Source: Sacculina carcini (taxonomy: Eukaryota; Arthropoda; Thecostraca; Sacculinidae). From it: DNA of 64,000 bases. Of this stretch, positions 1 through 54,086 are shown in pieces. A program made the position numbers and the translations under genes. Every line of letters starts with the position of its first letter. Position 1 is the stretch's first letter. Where the stretch lies: NCBI GenBank assembly GCA_916048095.2, contig OU696575.1, positions 5,055,501-5,119,500 on the forward strand, in the 5' to 3' direction. The notes under the pieces are model-generated. The model made no database searches, was not told the DNA's origin, and saw nothing but the letters and a program-made list of their open reading frames with translations.

Positions 1-82
1 TTACATGTACAAGAATGATGGTGTACATGTGTGTCGGTATGATAGTGAGCATTCAGTGTGTATGCCAGTGTGCCTGTATCAA

Positions 83-145
<63 letters not shown>

Positions 146-180
146 GTGTGAATGAGTGTGAGTGTGTGTGCATTAGACCT
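1..180. repeat. (TG)n microsatellite at left edge
   Basis: A long pure (TG)n run at about 87-142, flanked by degenerate TG-rich sequence. No coding signal. It lies immediately left of the foldback element starting near 182. Confidence 0.9.
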
Positions 181-999
181 GTTCAAAAAACAGATTAGTT
201 CAGACAGATTAGTTCAGACAGTTCAGACAGATGTTTTTAGATTTTATACCCCCATGCTTTTTGACCTGAAAAAGTCAAAACTCATCATTTTTGTCTGAAA
301 TGTCTCTATACCCTGCCGCATTGGACTTGCAGTTTTCGCGCCCGATACAGCAGGAAGTACGCAATTTTGTCTTGCACCGCGCAGTTGTTTCACTTATAAC
401 TTGTGTTACAGTTGCAATTGGAGAATAAATTGGGTATCAAATTGAAGCATTTGTTCCTGCAAGAATAAGTAGAGTAGTTGTGTTCAAGAAAAATTAAGCA
501 ATATGAATTATATTAAGCAAATGAGAAATTGTTTAATGAAAAGTCACAGTTTCTCCGAAGATACATGCATTTTCACATATTTATTATTTATACATGACTT
601 ATTATTATAATTATAGTTAAGACAATTGTGATTTTGCCTAAACAGCAGCATGACTTTTTCCCCATCAATTTCCGGCGTTGGAAGCAAATTAAACGTCTGA
701 TCGGCCCAAACAATATACCGAAAGAAAGTCAACACTTCCCTCACTTCCAGCTGGACAGCAAACTATGACCAGCTGAGTACACACCAGCTCTTCTAACTAT
801 ATCGAACCAGTTGAGCACGAGTCTCGCATGCGATGCCGTCTATTGATGGCAGCCCCAGTAGCTTACCTTCAAGATGTGCGGGTGGTGCTGAGACAAGCAC
901 TGCCAAATTTTCTCATGAAACCGTACAGTCTCCCTTGACATCTCTCAACATCTTGGTATCCCAGTCAAGAGCAGTATACTTGGGAGATTCCTTGATGAA

Positions 1000-1302
1000 T
1001 TATTCCATGTAGTCTTGACTACTATAATACCTCACCAGCGTTCTGTTCCGTCTTGTTCTTGAACGGGAAATGGAGAAATCATCAATGTCGGCTCCTCCAG
1101 CTTTTAAAGTAGCAGCCACTATCGCCGTCACCTTATTGTCTGACAATCCAAGACGACCAGCGGTATTGCATACATACATTGCAGGGGCATTGCATACATA
1201 CCTGCATTGTATATCTGCCTGCTGCATGACCCTTCTGAGTGTGAGAGTCACATTATCTTGGAATCCACGATTCGGCAACAACAGTGATTTTCTGTGCGGC
1301 AA
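1000..1302 (-). pseudogene. Degenerate open frame inside the foldback element
   Basis: A 100-codon minus-strand frame between the two arms. Its best-preserved block reads LGLSDNKVTAIVAATLKAGG, followed by an Arg-rich stretch. It looks like a remnant of the element's own protein. I do not recognise a catalytic motif. A second minus-strand frame (1617-1955) may be another remnant. Confidence 0.35.
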
Positions 1303-2480
1303 CTAAATAACTATTAACATTCTCACATTGAACTGCTTATGCTCATTGCTTGCTCTTCTCTATGACGTAGTCTGACAGTCCTCTCAACTTGCTGCATGGA
1401 CCGCAATTCAAAAATATTGTCATGGCCAGACATACGGGTTTTCCTTTCTGTTTTCTGGCTTTAGTAAAACTTGATATTATCGTCTTTTTTCTCACTTGAG
1501 AGTAGCCTGCTGCTCAGAATATCCATGATGGCGTCTGGAGCTCCTATGTCAAACAGTCTATCCAATAATTATTTCAGTCTGTCTACTTTTTCCCTTTCCA
1601 ATCACGTTTTCTACTTTTACTTCTTGTTAGGTTTATGTGTTTTGTGAGGTCTCACAAAATGCTGTGCATCGTTGTACTTGGTCATCGTCTTGATCCTGTC
1701 CATCTGACAGAATAGAATGACAGCTTCCACTGTTTCGCTAACTATATCTTGTAGCGAAGACATTCTTGTATTTTCTGTTAATTTCTGGAGATGAAGGAAG
1801 CACTGGAACACCTGTCGTTTGGTAGGTAACGTATGGTTGTTCCTGTTGAAGGTCTTGTAGTGAGCCGGCGTTATGCTCGTGTCTGGACGGCAGGTGCCGC
1901 TTCTGATGTATATACATCGCAGTTCCCTCTCTCGCAGTTCCCTCCGTAAAGCCACTAAATTTACCTTTTGAAAGATTCGTAGCTTTTTTTATCGACTCTG
2001 TCTATCGATAACAGATCTGCAAACCAGCAGACATACGTACTACTGTGGACTGATCTGGCTAATGCCAAAAATGAAGGTTTATATACTTACGAGAGTATGT
2101 ACCAATGTTGTTCAGCTGGATGTGAGGGAAGTGTTGACTTTCTTTCGGTATGTTGTTTGGGCCGATCAGACGTTTAATTTGCTTCCAACGCCAGAAATTG
2201 ATGGGGAAAACGCATGCTGCTGTTTAGGCAAGATCACAATTGTCTTCACTAGAATTATAATAATATCTTATTTAAATAATAAATGTTAAAATGCATGTAT
2301 CTTCGGAGAAATCGTGATTTTTCATTAAATGTTTCTCTTTTGCTTAATATGATAATATGATATTGTATTATATTATATGATGTTCTTGAGTAAAACTACT
2401 CTACATATTTTTGCAGGAACAAATGCTTCAATTTGATGCCCAATTTATTCTCCAATTGCAACTGTAACACAATTTATAAG

Positions 2481-4048
2481 TAGTGATGAAAAAACCGTTT
2501 TTTGGTTGCGTTTTTTTTGCAAAAAACGCGTTTTCTTAGGTTTTTTTTAGTTTTTTTGGTTTTTTATAATTAGCCCCAATTGTCATCGGATGTTAGATTT
2601 TAGTACATAGAAATGAGTTCAATTGATGTTTTGTACATTTTACGTGACTTATTTCAAAGATAATTTGATAATAGTATAAAAAACAAGAATATTTATCAAT
2701 AAATACCTCAGGAGACTGTTTGAAAATGCATCCGGGTCCGGTGGTTTAGGTTTTTTCATTGAGAAAACCCATGTTTTTAAAGATGGTTTTAATTATGTGG
2801 ATATTTGAAATAATTTGTCAGCATAACAAAACAAATTATTGAATAATCATGTTTTTTTTAAAAAGAAACAGTGTTTTTATGAAAAAATGCAATGATGTTT
2901 CTCAAACTGGTTTTAATTTCGTTTTAGTAATGTACAGGTCCAGAAAATGTTGGCAGCAGAACAAGACAAGCTAATTGGTTGGTCAAGTGTTTTTTTGACA
3001 AACGTTCATTTCAACTAACGTTTTTTTAATGAAACAATGTTTTCTAAAACAGTATCTATGTAAGATAGATTTGATTGATGTACGTTCAAATACCTTTTGT
3101 ATAGCAAGTAGCCTGCTGGTACGTATAAGCGGCTGGTTAAACCACTTGATTTAAACTGTTCTTTTAAACCATGGTTTTTGCTCAAAATATATTTTTTTGA
3201 AAAACTGTTTTCGTAGATGTAGAGATTGCGAAAAAAATTGGCGGCAGATCAAGGACGGTTGAACCAAATTAACTGTTTTTTATTATTAACTTGTTTTTAG
3301 AACTGGTTTTATGGATGATGGTTTCTTTGATGTAGTTATTTGAGTTCAAATACCTTTTTGTACATCAGATATATTTCCTCAGTGGTTTTTTCCCTACACG
3401 AAAATATTGTCCGTTTTTCTGGTCCGTTGCCACTGCGAACCGCTTTTATTCGTAGTCTCATTAGGGACACTAAGTTTGTTTGCATATTCGTAGTATTTAT
3501 GTAAATATTTGCAGTGTTTGTACTCTTATATTTGCAAATATTTGATCTGCTGAATGAAATGATGAAACTTATTATAACCAACGTAGTTAATTTCTGACAG
3601 GAAAAAGTTAATGTGTAAAAAATAATTAAAAATTATGCCACCTGTTGTTTTTTTTAAACAGTTTCAGATTTTAGCATAAAGACCGTTCTCAAACCCTGCT
3701 TTCATACACAATGATTAACTCAATAATTGAATGCAAAACTGTACTGTACATAGAAGTGCCGCACAGTACCGTGCAAAAAATGATATTAGGGCTTTCAGAC
3801 ACATTATAACAATTATATTGTGCATATTTAATGATAATTCAATTTGATAGGGTCACTAATAGAATGAATAACCCATGTGTTGATAAAAAATAATTCATTT
3901 AACATCCCAAATATATCATTTCCATAATTTGAATTCTTTGCATGACTTAAAAAAACAAAAAGAACGTGTTTTTTGGTCGCGTTTTTTTTTGGCAAAAAAA
4001 ACGTTTTTTTATATACAAAACCGTCGGTTTTTTTAGGTCGCATCTCTA
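2481..4048. mobile_element. Non-autonomous hAT element nested in the foldback element
   Basis: Starts TAGTGATG and ends CATCTCTA, an imperfect hAT-type terminal repeat. It is flanked by an 8-bp target duplication: tttataag at 2473-2480 and gttataag at 4049-4056. The uninterrupted left arm of the host element shows the original site was GTTATAAG, so one flank has mutated once. The interior is AT-rich with many T runs and no transposase frame. Confidence 0.8.
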
Positions 4049-4439
4049 GTTATAAGTGAAACAACTGCGCGGTGCAAGACAAAATTGCGTACATCCTGCT
4101 GTATCGGGCGCGAAAACTTGTCCAATGCCCAATGTCCAATGTGTTAGGGTATAGAGACACTGGACAAAAATGATTTGGGGCATTTTCAGGTCAAAAAGCA
4201 TGGGCACGCGTGCAGGGGTATAAAAATAGAAAAAACTTGTTTCAAAAAAGTGTGTGACAGTCAAAACTCAACTTTCCTTTTGAACCAGAGCGTCAGTCAA
4301 TTTGTTCATGCCTAACTAGATGTATCTCATTAGACATTGTCAATCTGTTGTCAAGCTAATGTTTGAAATGTGTTATGGGTTTTTGTTTGTTTTGGCAATA
4401 CATATTTGAACTCTATCTTGAATACATGCACATACATAC

Positions 4440-4905
4440 ATACACACACACGCACATACACACTGTAATTAGACCCAAGATGGAGTACGCCACTGTGGTA
4501 TGGTCTCTTCATGAAGTGGAAAATAGAGGCTGGAGCGAATGCAAAGATTAGCGATCAAACGTGTGCCGAATCTGTGAGACAGCGCTTATGAAGAAATATT
4601 AAATGCTCTGAACCTGCATAGTTTGGAGGAAAGGAGAAACCGAGGTATCTTGATGAATATATACAAGTATGTGACGATAACTGCAAAACCAGTAGACATA
4701 AGACTGGAGATTCATTCGAAGGGAATGGGACACAGCTACAAACTGAGGAAAACTAGTTGTATAAAGGACGTTAAAAGTACATTTTTACGACAAGTCATCG
4801 GCGAGTAGGGTAATCTAGTAAAAATATTGTAGAATGTAAATAAATATCTGACTTCAAGCACAAACTAGATTGAAAGAGAGGCAGGACAGTTCGAGCCTAG
4901 GCTCA
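4440..4905 (+). mobile_element. LINE 3' fragment (CR1/Jockey-like)
   Basis: Translated pieces RPKMEYATVVWSLHEV and LEERRNRGILMNIYKY match the C-terminal reverse-transcriptase region of the LINE at 43,225-44,283 (RPKIEYAAVVWSPHEV, RLDERRERGDLINIYR). Frame is lost between the blocks. A dead 5'-truncated copy. Confidence 0.7.
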
Positions 4906-5874
4906 TGTCCGGTAGCACAACTCGGTTAGTATATACGCACATGCATACTCACTCATACACACATATCTACAGATATCTAAATATCTACAGATACCACACA
5001 TATCTACATATCTATCTGAATACACACACACCGGCACCGGCACTGACTCTTAATGCGGATCTAACCAATTTGAACCACTCTGTTTTCGTATAGTATCAAA
5101 TATCTCCTTTTTTCGTATATAAAGCATTCCCATCGCACAGTCGGAATGTTAATTCAGCCTGTGCTAATTCACGTATTGCACGCTTGCTAGCATGGGGAAA
5201 TGTGTTGCCAGTGCAACATTTGCCCCATTATTTGACATTGGTTGACTTCGCACAATCCGTTTCTGGATGCTGAGTGAGTTGTGTCTATGTGGGACGTTGT
5301 ATTTATTACACGAGCTTGTGTTATTGTTTCTGTGTTTCGGTCTTAAACGCAAACGATAACACGGATAGTCGTTTTTATACACATTTATATGCATTAAGTT
5401 CTTGGCAGAGATATTGTGTTTGTACAATTTCCTTTGATTATTTCATTTTCTTCACTGAAGCCTTCAATTGAGGAGCAGGGAAATGTTTTTGGATTTTATA
5501 TGGTGCAAATTTTAGTGTTTAATTCGTGATCATCGCCTGCTGACAAATACGTTCATGTGCGTGTGTGTGTTCAATCATACAAACACAATGAATACATATG
5601 GTATGCAAGTGTGTAGTTAGCACTTGGCATGTAACTGTGTAAGCGCGTTTAAGTATTTCGTCCTTGCTGTTATTTCTTCAATACAGTGTTATGTTTTTCT
5701 TAGTTTCTTAGGTTTGCTTAATGTGTTTCTGGATTTTATCTTTTTTATTTTGTCATTTGGTCGTTCAACTTACACATTTTATTATCAATTTTTCAGCGTC
5801 TTTGAGACCTTTTGTGTGAAACTTGTTACAAATATCTATCCAAACGTTAATGTAAAACTGTGTGTATGCATGTA

Positions 5875-5932
<58 letters not shown>

Positions 5933-5937
5933 GTCAG
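4906..5937. other. Intron sequence with short repeats, no gene seen
   Basis: Bases 4930-5035 hold CA-rich and ATATCTACAG-type short repeats. From 5040 to 5860 I see no exon of glutamate synthase or any other protein. A long (TG)n tract (about 5877-5930) ends just before the first recognisable exon. Confidence 0.6.
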
Positions 5938-48084
<42,147 letters not shown>

Positions 48085-49737
48085 CTACCTTGTTTCTTTC
48101 CATCTCAATGTTGTGATACTCTTGGGTTTAACTGACAATGGAAGTACGCCGTTGGATGAGGATATCAGTGTGATTCGCACCGCGTGCTGGTTGGTATTGA
48201 GCAAGGTCAGCACCAAATACCCCGCTGGCGTTTTAGCCATTACAGCCATAACACCGTCCAGTACGTGAGACCCACGCAGCTTGTTCAAATGCAAGATATT
48301 TGAGTCTGGTGTCAGCGACATGGCAAAATGCGCCATCGCGTAAAACATTGGCTGTTTGTAGAATTGCCGTAACTCACTGTCGACAATGATTGGCGAGTCG
48401 ACAAAATTACTCACCCAGTTTGGACCGCCATTCATGTCTAGTGCCAGGTTCCAGTCTATCCATCCTGTGACCCAGTGGTTGAGGTCGTCGATGATACTTG
48501 ATGCGTAGGTTTCGGCCCGTCTCCAACTGCCCAGGGCGACTTTCTCCAGCTGCCATGGCATTGAGCCCTCGCAAGCTTCGGTGTTGATGAGCATTTTGTG
48601 TGGAAGGCGACTGTTTGTTTCATCTAAGACCGCACTCGGATAAATTTCGTCATAATACCAGTGCAGAGCGATTCCGTCAACAGCGTTAGTCGCTTCCGAA
48701 TCGGAGAAAAAGTTATCCACCCAGAATGGTAGCTCAAATCGCTGGTCATCCATAACAAAAAGCTTCACTCGATCTGAGCTAGTTCTATTGCTAATCCTGT
48801 TCATAGCTGGTGCTAGGTGTTTGCGCACCCAAACCGCTTGATCACCTGGATTCCAGGCCATACTGTTGAACCAAAAATTTGGAATAATTCCGTCTAGGGG
48901 CTCATTTTGTGTCGTTAGCGCCCATATTGGCACACCATTTTTACTGTACGAGCTCACAAATTTTACCAAGTAATCGGCCCAAGTTTTGTAAAACTGGCGC
49001 TTCAAATACCCTTTTCCTGTAAGTTTGCCATTGGTTTTCATCCAGGCTGGAGCGGACCACGGTGAGCCAATGACCTTGAGTGATTTGTTCAGTCTGATTG
49101 CTCGCTTGAGGATGGGCAGCTTGTATTGGAAATCCTCTGGTGCCAACGCAAAATGTCTTAGATCCGTGTCGTTGGCACTATCAGCGTACGTATACGGACG
49201 AGTTGAAAAGTCGCAACCACCGATAGGCACTCGTGCCATGCTGTACCCTATGCCTCCGTTGATGCTGTAGTATGACGAAATCAGCCGCTGTTGTGCCGCC
49301 AGTGGCAATTTGTTGATATTGATGCCAGCCGCGTCCGTGACGGCACCTCCGAACCCCACCACAGTCTGTCGCATGCTGGTCGAGGAGACATTGAGCCACG
49401 CATCTGTTGGATGCAAAAAATTGCCGGTCCGACTGCTGGTATGAGGAGAGAATTCTGCGGCTGTCCATCTCAGCCGGGATACGCTGAGACGCTCGCCTGC
49501 CTGAGTAGACGTTATGACCGAAACGAAAGGTGCTGCAACGTCGGGCAGACGAGGAGCTGTGTCACAGTAGCTCGAGTTACACACACACACAACACTATCT
49601 TGACCAAACTTCACGGCGGCGCAAGGTATTTGATCGCTGAGTTCAGTGGCCACCACTGCTGAAGCCAACAGCGGAATGACGACCAAAGTGGCGTGCTTAC
49701 ACAATAGCGTTTGCCACTGCATTTTAGGTAGATTCAA
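48085..49737 (-). CDS. Glucocerebrosidase (lysosomal acid beta-glucosidase, GH30), intronless
   Basis: Hydrolyses glucosylceramide to glucose and ceramide in the lysosome. It is 550 residues in a single exon with a clean stop. The first 31 or so residues form a signal peptide (hydrophobic 15-31). CVCNSSYCDT (51-60) is the small cysteine motif after the N-terminus, as in human GBA1. The TIM barrel has TTQNEP with acid/base E279 and INTEACEG with nucleophile E387. N-glycosylation sequons occur at N54, N116, N189, N217 and N318. The length is close to human GBA1 (536 with signal), so it looks complete. Human GBA1 has 11 exons, so the lack of introns is notable in this intron-rich region. The start at 49737 is chosen because the signal peptide follows directly. 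Convergent with GOGAT. Confidence 0.96.
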   Translation of the reverse strand: MNLPKMQWQTLLCKHATLVVIPLLASAVVATELSDQIPCAAVKFGQDSVVCVCNSSYCDTAPRLPDVAAPFVSVITSTQAGERLSVSRLRWTAAEFSPHTSSRTGNFLHPTDAWLNVSSTSMRQTVVGFGGAVTDAAGININKLPLAAQQRLISSYYSINGGIGYSMARVPIGGCDFSTRPYTYADSANDTDLRHFALAPEDFQYKLPILKRAIRLNKSLKVIGSPWSAPAWMKTNGKLTGKGYLKRQFYKTWADYLVKFVSSYSKNGVPIWALTTQNEPLDGIIPNFWFNSMAWNPGDQAVWVRKHLAPAMNRISNRTSSDRVKLFVMDDQRFELPFWVDNFFSDSEATNAVDGIALHWYYDEIYPSAVLDETNSRLPHKMLINTEACEGSMPWQLEKVALGSWRRAETYASSIIDDLNHWVTGWIDWNLALDMNGGPNWVSNFVDSPIIVDSELRQFYKQPMFYAMAHFAMSLTPDSNILHLNKLRGSHVLDGVMAVMAKTPAGYLVLTLLNTNQHAVRITLISSSNGVLPLSVKPKSITTLRWKETR

Positions 49738-50560
49738 GCGAGAACTTCACAATAACCACTCGTTGCATTAAAAAAGCTGTTTTTTCACAAAACTCACGAA
49801 CACTCATCAGAACGACATAATTCATTGATACACCCACATTGATACATACATCCAATTACGCAATGATTGGCTCGACCACGTGCACTACAATGTACACTTG
49901 ATATGACATCAGCACATGCTGTACGACAGCTCTTCACCATTTCACCACAATCCGTGCTACACTAGCGAATCTGCAAGTGAGCACGCACTCAGTTGACGTC
50001 AGTGGACTTCAAGGTCGACCACAAACACCGTGAAACTCACTCATGCGCACACGGAAAGCATGTACTCTTCTTGTGGATCGTTGTATATATTGGATGGAAC
50101 TAACGACTAGTGTGTGTGTGTGTCTGTGTGTTCAAGTTCAAATTGTATTTTTTCCATAAGCAAAGAACAAATAGCATAACAACAATAAATAAATAAAGTG
50201 GATATAGAATCTGCTGAGATATTGTCTCTTTTGCAGACTTATGTAATAATGATAATTTTGTTCCAACATGAAACATTGACAAGTGATTAAATAATAATTA
50301 TATGATAAAAGTGATTAAACATTGTTACGTATATAGGAGTTGTTATATATATAATTATATATATATATATATATATAATAATGTGTGATGTGCGACACAC
50401 TATATTATATAGATTTAATGACACAATATTACCAGATACACAATTCATAGTACTCTCGCACACATATTGAGTGTGGCAAAGCATTGACAACGACGATAAT
50501 GTCGATGACAATAACTGACGATGACAAAAATTCAACACTGTACACGAGTCGAGAATATGT
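49738..50560 (-). promoter_or_regulatory. Upstream region of the glucocerebrosidase gene
   Basis: On the minus strand a CCAAT box (49,865-49,869) and an E-box CACGTG (49,877-49,882) lie about 130-145 bp before the start codon. No TATA box is obvious. AT repeats occur around 50,340-50,390. The rest is unremarkable. Confidence 0.35.
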
Positions 50561-50599
50561 TAAAAATCACATTTTCGGCATGAAAGCACGCTATCATGC

Positions 50600-53500
50600 T
50601 GAGGTATGTGGTGGCGTAGACCACATTGAGTTTTAGAGTCAGATGCACAACAACAGTATATTCTTATCACAGCAAATACCAGCGAACAATGGCCTGGTGA
50701 CCGGAATTGTGCCGGGTTATGTATGCTCGGTCACATGACCTTTCACACGGTCACGTGATCATTAACACGGGTCATACTCACACACACGCTCACACGCAGT
50801 CAACAGTACAAGTGCATACACACAGACATACCAGTTAAGTAGACACATACATCCAGAACACACACAAGTGGCCGAAGACTAACTACACACAGACATACTA
50901 TTCAATGGCATACATACACACCAGACACGCACACAAACGGGCGAAACGTACACACACACACAACATGACACACCAACCACGCTCGCAAACATACAAACGG
51001 CGACACACAAACATACAACGTATGACGCCACAATACTCCGCCGCCTGAGAACGGAGTTCATACAATGTCAGCCGAGCAATGGAGCGCTACATAGGCCTCA
51101 TATACCGCATGCAATGACATTCACACATTCATACGTAAAATCAAACCATGTTATTGGAGCGCATCGAACGTAAACAAACACAATACAATACAGATTGCGC
51201 GAAGAAACAAAGGACGATATATACGTTAAAATTCCTACATTTAAAAGTAGACAAAATCAGGGTGTTGTTTGAAACGCACCTTGCGACCAGACCTGGTGAC
51301 TGCAGTAGGCGGGCTTGTGCGCGGAGCAGGCACAGGTGGTCTTTTGACGTCAACAGCGGCAGGTCGCTGACTCACTGGTGCTGTACGTTTTGCATCATGC
51401 TCATGCCGGTCGTTGATGTACGCCGGTTTCAGACGGTCAACAGATACGGTGTCATGCCGCCCGCTTGGTTTCTCCAACACAAACACCTTCTCTGATCGCG
51501 ACACCACTCTGAAGGGTCCTTGGTACGGAGCCTGCAGGGGGCGTCTCACTCTGTCCACTCTCCCCCATACATATTTGCACGTCTGCAAGTTTTTGGGCAG
51601 GTATACTTGAGGTTGACAATGGTGAGAACCGGCAGATGAGGAATGGAAGTCGATTTGTTGCAATGTGTTGGAGAGCTTCTGAATGAACTCATGCTGAATG
51701 TGAGGTTGTGATGAGTTGAGACAAATGCTAGGAAAGAGGAGACTGGAACCTGTGATGGCCGTAAATGGTGAGTATCCACTGTCATTTGGGATGGCACGGA
51801 GTCCTAGCAAAACAACAGGGAGACTGCGAATCCAATCTTGTCCTCGTGCAATGAGTGCCGCTTTCAGCGTGCGATGAGCTCGCTTTAGCCATTCGCAGAC
51901 GGTCTATAGGCTGTTGTGCGGAGTCGATGAAAGCCTATAATTTTAGATAATTCGTCAAACAATGCAGACTCAAATTGGGTGCCGCGATCTGTCACAACAT
52001 ACAGAGGAACACCAAATCGGCTGATCCACGTTTCCATGAACGCGGCTGCAATCGTTGTAGAATTGATGTCTGAAATCGGAGTAGCTTCCAGCCAACGCGT
52101 GGCGCTATCAATACATGTGAACAGGTATCTGCATGGTGAAGTGTACAGTTGACCGTGAGGTGTTGACACTGGTAAGGGACCGACAATGTCAATGTGCACT
52201 GTTTCGAACCTGCTCGATGGTAGACCGAAATCTTGCAGCTTGGTCTTGGTATGCCTGTGCACTTTTGATTGTTGACACTGAGTGCACGATTTGACCCATT
52301 CCCGAATATCGTGGTCCATACCAGGCCAAAAGTAACGGGACTTGATCAGTCGCAGACTTGCTTTGGTACCTGGATGAGCGAGTTGGTGAGATTGTACGAA
52401 CAATGCTTTTCGGCATGACTGAGGTACGTACGGACGAGGATGAAGTGTGGACATCTCACAGAGTATTTTCTTGTTATCACCGAGAGGCTGCGCTCGCAGG
52501 CGATCAGCATAAGCTGATATTTCAGGATCGTCCACCTGTTGTGCGGCAATACCAACGAGATCAAATGCATCCACTTCAATGCTATTGACAGCGCGCGAGA
52601 GGCAATCTGCCACGATGTTGTCGCCACCGCGTATGTACTGAACATCTCGAATATACTCAGTGATGATGGTCCAGTGCCGCTGCTGTCGAGCTGATTTGGC
52701 AGGACGAGGGCTGTGAAATGCAGAGACGAGCGGCTTGTGATCAGTGAATAAGATCACATTTTGACCTTCCAGAAAGTGCCGAAAATGGATAACAGCCAGA
52801 AACGCAGCAAGCAGTTCTCTGTCATACACTGAGTACTTTTCCTGTGCGTCGCTGAGTTTTTTGGAGTAGAATTCTATGGGCACCGGCTCGCCGTCAATCA
52901 TTTGATGGAGAGCTGCGCCGGCGGCCACAGACGAACAATCAGTTACCAATTGGTACTCATGACATTGAGATAGTGGGTGAGCTAGCGTAAAGGCGTTCTG
53001 CAGAGCAGTCTTCAACTTGTCGAAAGCAATGCTGTGATCTTCCGTCCATGGCAGCGAAGTTGATTTTCGATGTTGTTTGGCCAGTTCACTCAAAGGAAAA
53101 ACAATGTCTGCAAATTTGGGTATCATTCTGCGGTAATACCCCGCCATGCCGAGAAATCGACGCAAAGCAGCGGAATCTTTTGGAATCGACACGGCTGTTA
53201 TTGATGACACCTTGTCGGCTGGTGGCTGTATACCGCTGTCAGTAACACTGTAGCCCAGAAAATTCAGTCTAGGCTGATTGAATTCGCATTTTTCCAGCGA
53301 TAAGCGAAACTCATTGGCGTGTAACACGCGGAAGACTTGCTCCAAGTGCTGGGCATGCTGATGCTCATTCTCTGATGCGACCAGAATGTCGTCGAGGTAT
53401 ATGAACACAAATGGTAGGTCACGAAATATAACGTCCATGTACCTTTGAAAAGTACAGCCAGCGTTCCGCAGACCAAACGGCAAAAACAGATATTCGTATA

Positions 53501-54086
53501 ACCCGAATGGCGTTATTACAGCGGTTTTCTCAATGTCATTTGGCGACATCGGAATCTGATGATATGCGCGCATCAGATCCAAACGACTAAAGCAATTTGT
53601 ACCATGCAGTTTTGCCGACAAGTCCTGTATTCGCGGAAGGGGGTACCTATCCGGTACAGTGCAGGCATTCAGTGACCTGTAGTCACCAGTGACTCTCCAT
53701 TCACCGGGAGATTTTTTTGCGACCAGATGGATTGGTGACGCCCATGCCGATTTTGAGGGTCGGACGATACCGGCGTCCAGGAGATTCTTGAATGTCTTAT
53801 TCGCAGCACGCAGTTTCTCTGAAGAAAGACGCCGTGCGGACGCGAATGTGGGCGGTGAACTGCCAGTGTCTATTGTGTGTTGGACGTTATGTAGACGTGA
53901 TTGTTTTGATAATGGCTGCTGAGGCATGAATACTTGCGAAAATCGTTCAATTAAATGATGGATATCAGAAGATAAATGCGAAGAATCATTCACCACGCAG
54001 ATGGATGAATGAGAGGTGGTCTTACCGACTGTTCGCAGTTCTGTTGAAGGGTCGATGAGCAGGCACCTCTTACAGTCGACCAACAA
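50600..54086 (-). mobile_element. Truncated Gypsy-type LTR element (fossil)
   Basis: Minus-strand pol with reverse transcriptase (YLDD active site), RNase H, zinc-binding HHCC and integrase core, then the integrase C-terminus (coding 51,241-54,086). A purine-rich tract near 51,034-51,045 marks the likely start of a 3' LTR running toward about 50,600; its far edge is not defined. Gag, protease and the 5' LTR are absent, and the element stops where the LINE begins. Broken, with at least one interruption. Similar in type to the CsRn1-like element at 55,390. Confidence 0.8.

Larger units (their letters stand above)
182..4283. mobile_element. Foldback DNA transposon with about 570-bp inverted repeats, interrupted by a hAT insertion
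   Basis: Bases 182-755 recur as reverse complement at about 2110-2480 continuing at 4049-4283, so the right arm is split by the hAT element at 2481-4048. The outer ends read GTTCAAAA and its complement. Both arms hold the same degenerate coding block (ending LLPTPEIDGE), on the minus strand on the left and the plus strand on the right. The unique middle (about 760-2100) holds minus-strand open frames at 1000-1302 and 1617-1955. I cannot assign a superfamily, and I found no clear target duplication. Without the hAT insert the element is about 2.5 kb, and no intact transposase remains. Confidence 0.75.

Noticed and set aside
1-5937. Upstream glutamate synthase exons in the window
   Set aside because: I looked for the amidotransferase and earlier central-domain blocks and found none. 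The region is transposons and repeats.
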